Positions 14,918 to 21,361 of a stretch of 26,724 nucleotides of DNA are shown piece after piece. The translations under genes and the position numbers were made by a program. This stretch comes from Acidobacteriota bacterium (GTDB lineage Bacteria > Actinomycetota > Acidimicrobiia > Acidimicrobiales > SHLQ01). Position 1 is the first letter of the stretch. Each line of letters starts with the position of its first letter. The notes below the pieces were generated by a model. That model was given only the letters and a program-made list of their open reading frames with translations. It searched no databases and had not been told where the DNA came from. Where the stretch lies: assembly GCA_022562835.1 (NCBI GenBank), contig JADFOM010000004.1, forward strand, positions 1 to 26,724, in the 5' to 3' direction.

Positions 14918-16081
14918 GTGGATTCGCGTCCGATACTGAACCGCAGTCTCGCCGAGTTCGGAGAGACGATCTTCGCGGAGATGTCGGCACTGGCCACCGC
15001 CACCGGTGCGATCAATCTGGGCCAGGGGTTCCCCGACACCGATGGTCCGGCGTCGATAGCTCAAGCCGCGGTCGACGCAATCTTGAGCGGCCAGAATCAG
15101 TATCCGCCAGGACTGGGAATCGAGCCGCTGCGCATCGCCATCGCCGAGCATCAACGGCGCTTCTACGGTCTCGATTTCGATCCGGACAGCGAAGTGCTCG
15201 TCACCGCCGGCGCGACCGAAGCAATCGCGGCTGCACTTCTGGGGTTGTGTGAGCCGGGCGACGAGGTGATCACCCTCGAGCCCTACTACGACTCGTACGC
15301 GGCCTGCATCGCGATGGCGGGAGCGCGACGCCGAATAGTCACGCTGACACCGCCCGATTATTCGGTTGACCTCGATGCATTCGCTGACGCGATTGGACCG
15401 CGTACCCGGCTTCTGTTGATCAACTCTCCGCACAACCCCACCGGCCACGTTCTTTCGCAGGTTGAACGCGAGGGGATCGCGCGCCTGGCAAACGAACACG
15501 ACCTAATCGTTGTAACAGACGAGGTTTATGAGCACCTCGTGTTCGATGGCGAGCACGTGCCGCTGGCTTCGCTTCCTGGGATGCGCGCTCGCACCGTGAC
15601 GATTTCTTCGGCTGGCAAGATGTTCTCATTCACCGGATGGAAGATCGGGTGGGTGTGTGCGCCGCCACCGCTGCTCGATGCCGTTCGCACCGCTAAGCAG
15701 TACCTGACATTTGTCAACGGCGCTCCGTTTCAGCCCGCTATCGCGCACGCGCTCAGTCTCGACGATGACTATTTCGTCGACTACCTCGAAGGTATGCGTT
15801 CTCGGCGCGACCGGTTCTGCGATGGCCTGAAGGATGTCGGTTTTGACGTGTTCGTTCCTATGGGTACCTACTTCGTGACCGCGGACATTCGAGGGTTCGG
15901 AACCGATGACGGACGCGCCTTTTGTTTGTCGCTGCCCGAGAGGTGTGGTGTGGTCGCGGTCCCTAACGAGGTGTTCTACGACAATGTCGACGCGGGCCGC
16001 CATCTAATTCGCTTCGCGTTCTGCAAGCGTCCAGAGGTGCTCGACGAGGCGATCACACGGCTTGGGAGGATGAGCCAATGA
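14918..16081 (+). CDS. PLP-dependent class I/II aminotransferase (methionine/glutamine transaminase type)
   Basis: A 387-residue fold-type I aminotransferase. The Schiff-base lysine is Lys234 in SSAGKMFSFTGWKIGW, the pyridine-binding Asp is Asp201 in VVTDEVYEHL, and NSPHNPTG (169-176) supplies the Asn that contacts PLP. The opening INLGQGFPDTDGP and the SSAGKxFSxTGWK signature match the kynurenine aminotransferase/glutamine transaminase K and YbdL-like methionine aminotransferase group. Such enzymes transaminate 2-oxo-4-methylthiobutyrate and aromatic oxoacids with glutamine. The overlapping omega-amidase gene supports glutamine as the donor. The start is GTG at 14918. The gene ends in a four-base overlap (ATGA) with the next one. 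Confidence 0.92.
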   Translation: MDSRPILNRSLAEFGETIFAEMSALATATGAINLGQGFPDTDGPASIAQAAVDAILSGQNQYPPGLGIEPLRIAIAEHQRRFYGLDFDPDSEVLVTAGATEAIAAALLGLCEPGDEVITLEPYYDSYAACIAMAGARRRIVTLTPPDYSVDLDAFADAIGPRTRLLLINSPHNPTGHVLSQVEREGIARLANEHDLIVVTDEVYEHLVFDGEHVPLASLPGMRARTVTISSAGKMFSFTGWKIGWVCAPPPLLDAVRTAKQYLTFVNGAPFQPAIAHALSLDDDYFVDYLEGMRSRRDRFCDGLKDVGFDVFVPMGTYFVTADIRGFGTDDGRAFCLSLPERCGVVAVPNEVFYDNVDAGRHLIRFAFCKRPEVLDEAITRLGRMSQ

Positions 16082-16839
16082 GCAAGATTCGTGTCGCTGC
16101 TGTCCAACACGAGATCGTGTGGGAGTCGCCCGAGGAGAACTTCGAGCGGCTCGAGAAACGCGTGGCCAGCGTTGCCGGCGGCGCCGATCTCATCTTGCTG
16201 AGCGAGATGTTCTCGACGGGATTTTCGATGGATGCAGCGAGGATCGTCGAACCTCCAGGCGGCCCAGCGCACCAGTTCCTCCAACGGATGGCCGATACGT
16301 TCGAGGTGGCGATCGGCGGCTCTGTCGCGACGAGCCGTGGCGATGATCTGCCCGTCAACCGTTTTGTGATGGCAGCTCCAAACCACTCGCTTCGGTACTA
16401 CGACAAAATTCATCCGTTCAGCTACGGCGGCGAGGATGAACACTACGGAGCTGGCACCGAGTTGGTCGGTTGGGATGTGGCCGGTCTGAGGGTGACGCCG
16501 TTTGTCTGCTACGACCTCCGATTCGCCGATGAGTTCTGGGCGCGAGCGTTGGACACCGACTGCTATCTCGTGGTCGCGAACTGGCCCGCCAAGCGGGCCG
16601 AGCACTGGAAGGCATTGCTGCGCGCTCGTGCGATCGAGAACCTCGCCTATGTGGTTGGGGTGAATCGTGTCGGATCGGGGGGCGGACTGGACTATCTGGG
16701 TGACACCATGATCGTCGATCCGCTAGGGGTCGTAGACGCGATCACTGGACCTGTCGAGTCGACCTTGGTCTCGACGATCGACAACGCCGAGGTGCGACGT
16801 CAGCGCGAGCGTTTCGGGTTTCTCGCCGATCGGCGCTGA
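16078..16839 (+). CDS. Carbon-nitrogen hydrolase, omega-amidase type (YafV/Nit2-like)
   Basis: A 253-residue nitrilase-superfamily enzyme with the full catalytic triad: Glu43 (LLSEMFSTGFS), Lys110 (YYDKIHPFSYGGED) and Cys144 (FVCYDLRF). The words SEMFSTGFSM, DKIHPFS and CYDLRFxxFWAR are those of omega-amidases, which convert alpha-ketoglutaramate or alpha-ketosuccinamate to the dicarboxylic oxoacid plus ammonia. Alpha-ketoglutaramate is what a glutamine transaminase produces, so the overlap with the preceding aminotransferase gene makes a working pair: removal of the product pulls the transamination forward. This is the known glutamine transaminase-omega-amidase route, used in methionine salvage. 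Cytoplasmic; length is normal. Confidence 0.93.
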   Translation: MSKIRVAAVQHEIVWESPEENFERLEKRVASVAGGADLILLSEMFSTGFSMDAARIVEPPGGPAHQFLQRMADTFEVAIGGSVATSRGDDLPVNRFVMAAPNHSLRYYDKIHPFSYGGEDEHYGAGTELVGWDVAGLRVTPFVCYDLRFADEFWARALDTDCYLVVANWPAKRAEHWKALLRARAIENLAYVVGVNRVGSGGGLDYLGDTMIVDPLGVVDAITGPVESTLVSTIDNAEVRRQRERFGFLADRR

Positions 16840-16874
16840 TCAAAGGCGTGATCATTGAGGAACGAGCCAACTTG

Positions 16875-18386
16875 TTATCGTCGACCAGACCAGAAGGTTC
16901 GGGTTTCGGGCAGGGGATCATCGAGCAGGCCACTCGGTTCGGCGAACTCCATTACGCGGCGACCCGCTGGCGAGTATGGCTGCCACCCGCTGCTGGCCTC
17001 TGCCGTTGGGTCTCCGTCGCGAATGAAGTTGATCCAACTTGCGTGCATCGACTCGGCCAGCGCGACCGGTGGCTCTCCAGGTCCGAGGAACACGTCGGCA
17101 CCGCTGGACTCGAGCGTGTTGAACGTGAACGGGATCTCGAGTGCATGGCATGCGCCGAGCGCACCGTCGAACGCGCGCGAGGTCCACGCGAAGTGGTACA
17201 TGAAGGTGGGTGCCTCACCGCGTGCTTCGGCGAGGGCGATTGCTGGAGCTCGAAATGTCCAGTCCGTGCCGATACGGCGAGCGATCTCGCCGTTGTGTGC
17301 GTCGGGGTGTTCCCCGCGGTAGGTCTTGACGGCGGCTTCGACTTCGTCGGTCATGCCTGAGATGTAGCGCTCGAGTTTTTCATCGTCGATATCGCGACCG
17401 ATTCCCCACAAGCCGAGTTCGTCTCGGTTTGTGCCCATGAGCACGGCAACGCCCGCGCTGCGCGCGGCGATCGCCTCGAGCAGCGTCGGGTGGCCGTACA
17501 GATCGTTGGAGTAGGTGGGATAGAAGGGCGACGACGTCGTGATGCCCAGCGAGTTGCGACGTGGCGGCTGACCATGCGCAGAGGTCACTCGCCCTGCGAT
17601 CTCGAGCAGCTGCTCAGCGTCAACTCTGCCGAGAGCCTCGACCGAGTCGACGTCTGCTTCTACCATGACCTGGTGTGCAACGCTGCTCGAAGCAGCGGGT
17701 GTTATCGAGCTGTGCGCAGCGCCGCTTTGGAGGATTGCCCGGGAGAACAACCCCTTTCCGTCGGGATGACCGAGCAAGGTTGCAACGCTGAAGGCGCCAG
17801 CCGATTCGCCACCGATCGTGACGCGGGCGGGGTCGCCTCCGAATGCACTTATGTTGTCTCTTACCCAGCGCAGGGCGGCGAGCTGGTCGAGAATCCCAAC
17901 GTGTCCACTCTGTGGATGTCCACCTGCAAGCTCGGCGAGATTTGTATAGCCGAAGATCCCGAGCCGGTAGTTGATTGTGACGGTCACGATGTCGCCGCGC
18001 GATGCGAAGGATGTGCCGTCGTACCACGGCGTCGCGCCCTGGCCATGCTGGTAGGCGCCACCGTGAATCCAGACGTAGACGGGCCGACGTCGATCATCGA
18101 GCGCGGGCGTCACGACGTTGAGCGAAAGGCAGTCCTCGCTCCAATCGACCGGCGTCGAGTTGGTCAAACCGGCTCCCGGCAGCTGAGGGGCAGCTGGCCC
18201 GAAGTGAGTCGCGTCGAATATCTCGGTCCATGGTTCGGGCGCCTCGGGCGGGAGCCACCGTCGCCGGCCGGCAGTCGAAGCGGCGTATCGAATTCCCCCG
18301 AAGAGGAGCGCACCGTTACGGGTGCGCCCTTGAACGGGACCTGTCCGTGTTTCTACGATCGGTGGCATCTCAGCTGTGTCGGGCAC
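16875..18386 (-). CDS. Type B carboxylesterase
   Basis: A 503-residue alpha/beta-hydrolase of the carboxylesterase type B family. Features in order are ETRTGPVQGRTRNG (12-25), the conserved EDCLSLNVVTP (84-94), the oxyanion loop HGGAY (108-112), the nucleophile elbow GGESAGAFS with Ser195, the acidic residue in GTNRDELGLWG (about 318), and the His in GACHALEIPF (about 417). No signal peptide is visible, so it is probably cytoplasmic. Substrates are likely small esters; natural substrate unknown. The start used is GTG at 18386; ATG at 18368 would place the family's usual N-terminus right at the start and is equally likely. It converges with the omega-amidase gene and is divergent from cysQ. 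Confidence 0.93.
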   Translation of the reverse strand: MPDTAEMPPIVETRTGPVQGRTRNGALLFGGIRYAASTAGRRRWLPPEAPEPWTEIFDATHFGPAAPQLPGAGLTNSTPVDWSEDCLSLNVVTPALDDRRRPVYVWIHGGAYQHGQGATPWYDGTSFASRGDIVTVTINYRLGIFGYTNLAELAGGHPQSGHVGILDQLAALRWVRDNISAFGGDPARVTIGGESAGAFSVATLLGHPDGKGLFSRAILQSGAAHSSITPAASSSVAHQVMVEADVDSVEALGRVDAEQLLEIAGRVTSAHGQPPRRNSLGITTSSPFYPTYSNDLYGHPTLLEAIAARSAGVAVLMGTNRDELGLWGIGRDIDDEKLERYISGMTDEVEAAVKTYRGEHPDAHNGEIARRIGTDWTFRAPAIALAEARGEAPTFMYHFAWTSRAFDGALGACHALEIPFTFNTLESSGADVFLGPGEPPVALAESMHASWINFIRDGDPTAEASSGWQPYSPAGRRVMEFAEPSGLLDDPLPETRTFWSGRR

Positions 18387-18493
18387 CTAGGAAGGCTCGC
18401 GCATCGGCGACGAGGAGGCCAGCCATACCCACGCCATGAGTCCGAGACGACAACTGATCCACCTCTCGACGTGCACCTGTCGGTTGGAGTCCT

Positions 18494-18499
18494 TAGGGT
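18494..18499 (+). promoter_or_regulatory. Putative -10 box TAGGGT six bases before the proposed ATT start of cysQ
   Basis: TAGGGT ends six bases before ATT at 18506, the same spacing as the boxes before the GTG at 14918 and the ATG at 21362. Its AGGG could alternatively serve as a weak Shine-Dalgarno sequence seven bases from the ATT. Confidence 0.4.
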
Positions 18500-18505
18500 C
18501 CGAGC

Positions 18506-19264
18506 ATTGATTCCACGCAACCTTCTCCGTCCGATCACGCGTTGGCCGGTCGCCTTGCCACCGACGCCGGCCGACTACTCATGTCCACCCGCTCCGACCT
18601 CGTCGCCGCGGGCGCTGGGCCATGGCAGATTGAGTCGAACGGCGACCGCGTCGCTCACGAGTTTCTCGTCGATGAGCTGAAGCGTCACCGACCCGACGAC
18701 GGCGTGTTGTCCGAGGAAGGCCACGACGATCGCAAACGCCTCGAACGGGCACGCACCTGGATCGTCGATCCGCTCGACGGATCGAGTGAGTATCGCTACC
18801 CGAACAGCGTGGAGTTCGCGGTCCATGTGGCGCTGACCGTCAATGGCCGGGCTGAAGCGGGCGCAGTGTCGCTCCCGGCGATGGGTGAGACCTACTCGAC
18901 GCTGCCCGCCCCGCCGCATCCGCGCGACTCTGGGAGGGAGCGCCCGCTCGTGCTGGTCGGCCGGTCGCGAGCGAATATCGATGGTCGCCGCCTGGCTTCG
19001 CATCTAGGTGCAGATGTGGCGGCCACCGGGAGTGCTGGGGTGAAGGCGATGCTGGTCGTACGAGGTGACGCCGATGCCTATGTACACGCAGGCGGTCTGT
19101 ACGAGTGGGATGTGTGCGCGCCGGCGGTTGTTGCTCAAGCAGCGGGTTTATACGTTTCAGACGCGCTCGGCGACGACTTGGTATTCAATCGATCCGACCC
19201 CTGGTCGAAGGGGATCATCGTGTGTCGCCGCGACCTGGCTCAACCGATTCTCGAAGCTCTTTAG
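18506..19264 (+). CDS. cysQ: 3'(2'),5'-bisphosphate nucleotidase / inositol monophosphatase family protein (CysQ)
   Basis: A Mg-dependent phosphatase of the FIG/inositol monophosphatase superfamily, of the actinobacterial CysQ type that removes the 3'-phosphate of PAP and PAPS in sulfate assimilation. Metal-site motifs are LSEEGHDD, WIVDPLDGSSEY and GGLYEWDVCAP; GSAGVKAM is also typical. The start is the open question. The frame begins after a TAG at 18494-18496. No ATG or GTG precedes the conserved N-terminal helix (DHALAGRLATDAGRLL). TTG at 18542 would cut into that helix and has no ribosome site. ATT at 18506 would give a 252-residue protein starting xDSTQPSPSDHALAG, close to family members, and has TAGGGT six bases upstream. 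I therefore annotate ATT, with TTG 18542 as the fallback (240 residues). Confidence 0.85.
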   Translation: MDSTQPSPSDHALAGRLATDAGRLLMSTRSDLVAAGAGPWQIESNGDRVAHEFLVDELKRHRPDDGVLSEEGHDDRKRLERARTWIVDPLDGSSEYRYPNSVEFAVHVALTVNGRAEAGAVSLPAMGETYSTLPAPPHPRDSGRERPLVLVGRSRANIDGRRLASHLGADVAATGSAGVKAMLVVRGDADAYVHAGGLYEWDVCAPAVVAQAAGLYVSDALGDDLVFNRSDPWSKGIIVCRRDLAQPILEAL

Positions 19265-19265
19265 G

Positions 19266-19300
19266 GGAACTCTTCGGCCCTGGCGGGCCTCGGGAGTTCC
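19266..19300. terminator. Stem-loop between convergent cysQ and enoyl-CoA hydratase
   Basis: GGAACTC (19266-19272) pairs perfectly with GAGTTCC (19294-19300), and GGCCC (19276-19280) with GGGCC (19285-19289) around a TGGC loop. It starts two bases after the cysQ stop, in the 77-base gap between converging genes. There is no T-run, so it may be a structured, non-canonical bidirectional terminator. Confidence 0.65.
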
Positions 19301-19341
19301 TTCGAGTTGCTCGCTGACGCTCTCAACATCGCTAACGATCG

Positions 19342-20118
19342 CTAACGCGCTTGCCAGCGTGGGGGGCGCTTGTCGGCCAGCGCCTTGAACCCCTCTGTGG
19401 CGTCCTCGCTGGCGCCGACGACCCGTCGCATCGCCTCACCCATTCTCACCGACTCGGTCCAGGGCAGCGACGCAGAACGAGCGGCCATCTCCTTGGTCGC
19501 CCGCACTGCCAGTGGCGCGCCCTTGGTGAGCCGTAGCGCCAAATCACGAGCTGCATCGTCGAGCTCGTCGGGGGCGATGACGCGGTGGACGAAACCCTTC
19601 GACCGCGCTTGCTCAGCGTCGATCCGCTCACCGGTCAAGAGCAGCTCCATTGCATCGGACCAACGCACCTTGGTCGGTAGTCGGATCGCCCCGACGATCG
19701 TCGGTGTACCGAGTTGTACCTCGGGATACCCGAACTCGGTGCCGTCGGCGGCGAGGATGAAATCACAGGCCAGTGCTCCGGTCAGTCCGTAGCCGATGCA
19801 ATACCCGTGAACCGCAGCGATGGTCGGCTTCCAGATCTCGAGTCCGCTCTCAAACGAGTTGATCGTCGGAATCTCCCAAAAGCTTCCGGCGAAGTCGCCG
19901 ACACTGCCCGCTCCATCCACCATGTCGGCACCAGCACAGAAGGCCCGCCCCTCACCGCGCACGATTGCCACCCAGGCATCGTCGTCGTCACGGAAACGTT
20001 CCCACGCCGCGTTGAGCCCCTGGCGCATCTGCCGATTGATTGCGTTCAGAGCGTCTGGTCGGTTCATGGTGATCGTGGCGATGTGATCGCTCTGCTCGTA
20101 AAGAACCGCGTCGTTCAC
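19342..20118 (-). CDS. Enoyl-CoA hydratase/isomerase family protein
   Basis: A 258-residue crotonase-fold protein. The oxyanion-hole segments are GRAFCAGADMVDG and the later AAVHGYCIGYGLTGALACDFILA. The opening VLYEQSDHIATITMNRPDALNAIN is standard for the family. Asp in ADGTEFGYPEVQLG occupies the catalytic-loop region; a Glu pair typical of true crotonases is not obvious, so hydratase versus isomerase or other crotonase chemistry is open. The frame runs upstream to 20523 inside the neighbour, but the start is GTG at 20118: GGAGATC just upstream is a good ribosome site, and the upstream gene stops two bases before. Probably acts with the nitronate monooxygenase-like protein on acyl-CoA or lipid substrates. 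Confidence 0.9.
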   Translation of the reverse strand: MNDAVLYEQSDHIATITMNRPDALNAINRQMRQGLNAAWERFRDDDDAWVAIVRGEGRAFCAGADMVDGAGSVGDFAGSFWEIPTINSFESGLEIWKPTIAAVHGYCIGYGLTGALACDFILAADGTEFGYPEVQLGTPTIVGAIRLPTKVRWSDAMELLLTGERIDAEQARSKGFVHRVIAPDELDDAARDLALRLTKGAPLAVRATKEMAARSASLPWTESVRMGEAMRRVVGASEDATEGFKALADKRPPRWQAR

Positions 20119-20120
20119 GT

Positions 20121-21248
20121 TCAGATCTCCAGCATCGTGTTGAGTCGTTCGCAGGCGTCGATCATCTCTTCGATCATCCCGATCGTCACCGCCGCAGCCG
20201 GTCGCACCTGGTTCATCTGACCAACGACCTGTCCTACGAAGTAATTGGCGAGTTTGTTCGCCCCCGAATCCGGTACGTGGGCACCACGAGCAATGCGTAT
20301 CTGGGCTTGTGCGACCAGCATCGACTGCAATGGCATTCCCAGCGGATCCGGCGTGTCTTCGCGTTCCCATTCGTCGGTCCACGCGGTGCGTAGCTGTCGA
20401 GCGGGCTTGCCGGTCAACGATCGCGATCGCACGGTCTCGCTCGAACCCGCGGCTAAGAACTTCTCCTTGACAGCAGGCTGGGTCTCGGCCTCCTCGGTCG
20501 TCAACCAGACGCTTCCACACCACACGCCTGAGGCACCGAGAGCGAGCGCCGCTGCCATCTGGCGTCCGCTAGCGATGCCGCCAGCGCCGAGCACGGGAAT
20601 ATCGCCCGCCGCGTCTACAACCTGTGGGATGAGCACCATCGAAGCGATCTGGCCGGTGTGCCCGCCGGCTTCGTAGCCCTGAGCGACGATCAGGTCGACA
20701 CCGGCTGCCACGTGCGCTAGCGCGTGGTCTGGGGTTCCGGCGAGTGCTGCGACGGCCACATTCTCTGAGCGCGCGCGGTCGAGTAGCTCGGGCGGTGGCG
20801 GGCCGAGGGCATTGGCGACCAGGGCGAGGTCATGTCCAAACGCAACGTCCATTTGCTCTTGTGCACGAGATGCGCTGAACACAGCGTTGCCGAAGCCCCG
20901 CTCAAGGCCGTCGCCGTCGAGCGCCGGAACGTCGTAACGGTCGAGCATTTCGTCGAGAAACACTCTGTGCTCGTCGGGGATCAGGTTGGCGATTTCGTCT
21001 GGGTCGAGGCCGCCCTTGTCGTCGCCGGCGTATTTGGCTGGGACGATGAAGTCGAGCCCGTAAGGGCGTCCCTTCACCTCACCGTCGATCCAGTCGAGGT
21101 CGATTTCGAGTTGTTTGGGTGTGTGCGCTACGGCGCCGAGTACGCCTAGGCCTCCCGCCTTTGTCACCGCAGCGACGACATCGCGACAGTGGCTAAAAGC
21201 CAGGATGGGAAACTCGATGTCCAGTAGGTCACAAACGGGGGTGCGCAT
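20121..21248 (-). CDS. Nitronate monooxygenase family protein (NPD-like)
   Basis: A 375-residue TIM-barrel FMN protein. FMN-binding motifs are FPILAFSHCRDVVAAVTKAGGLGVLG near the start, VLGAGGIASGRQMAAALALGA and GVWCGSVWLTT. The motif AQGYEAGGHTG holds the His usually taken as the catalytic base. The family is annotated as 2-nitropropane dioxygenase/nitronate monooxygenase and detoxifies alkyl nitronates, but many actinobacterial members sit in lipid loci and may have other substrates. The C-terminal about 60 residues (NYFVGQVVGQMNQVRP) are usual for this branch. It heads a two-gene unit with the enoyl-CoA hydratase. TATTGT lies seven bases before the ATG. Confidence 0.9.
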   Translation of the reverse strand: MRTPVCDLLDIEFPILAFSHCRDVVAAVTKAGGLGVLGAVAHTPKQLEIDLDWIDGEVKGRPYGLDFIVPAKYAGDDKGGLDPDEIANLIPDEHRVFLDEMLDRYDVPALDGDGLERGFGNAVFSASRAQEQMDVAFGHDLALVANALGPPPPELLDRARSENVAVAALAGTPDHALAHVAAGVDLIVAQGYEAGGHTGQIASMVLIPQVVDAAGDIPVLGAGGIASGRQMAAALALGASGVWCGSVWLTTEEAETQPAVKEKFLAAGSSETVRSRSLTGKPARQLRTAWTDEWEREDTPDPLGMPLQSMLVAQAQIRIARGAHVPDSGANKLANYFVGQVVGQMNQVRPAAAVTIGMIEEMIDACERLNTMLEI

Positions 21249-21255
21249 CTCGCTG

Positions 21256-21261
21256 ACAATA
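21256..21261 (-). promoter_or_regulatory. Putative -10 box TATTGT of a leaderless transcript
   Basis: On the minus strand TATTGT is followed by seven bases and the ATG at 21248. It lies in the 113-base divergent region shared with the VWA gene. Confidence 0.5.
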
Positions 21262-21349
21262 GGCGCGCTAGGTGACTATCGCCCGCTGGCAAGGTCCTTC
21301 GGGCTTTGAAATCGCGTGAACCGCCGATGCGCACCTATCGGTCACGTCC

Positions 21350-21355
21350 TATGGT
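21350..21355 (+). promoter_or_regulatory. Putative -10 box TATGGT of a leaderless transcript
   Basis: TATGGT is followed by six bases and the ATG at 21362. No Shine-Dalgarno sequence lies upstream of that ATG. Confidence 0.5.
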
Positions 21356-21361
21356 GCCTAC

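Noticed and set aside
16840..16874. TGATCA-x6-TGATCA inverted repeat as a terminator
   Set aside because: The stem is only six bases, not GC-rich, and has no T-run; each half is itself a palindrome, so a hairpin is not specifically supported.
17490..18680. A 396-codon open frame on the plus strand
   Set aside because: It is opposite the carboxylesterase and then runs out of frame into cysQ; no recognisable protein features.
20119..20523. N-terminal extension of the enoyl-CoA hydratase to 393 residues
   Set aside because: The added part lies inside the nitronate monooxygenase gene in another frame and is Arg/Asp-rich nonsense; GTG 20118 has a good ribosome site.
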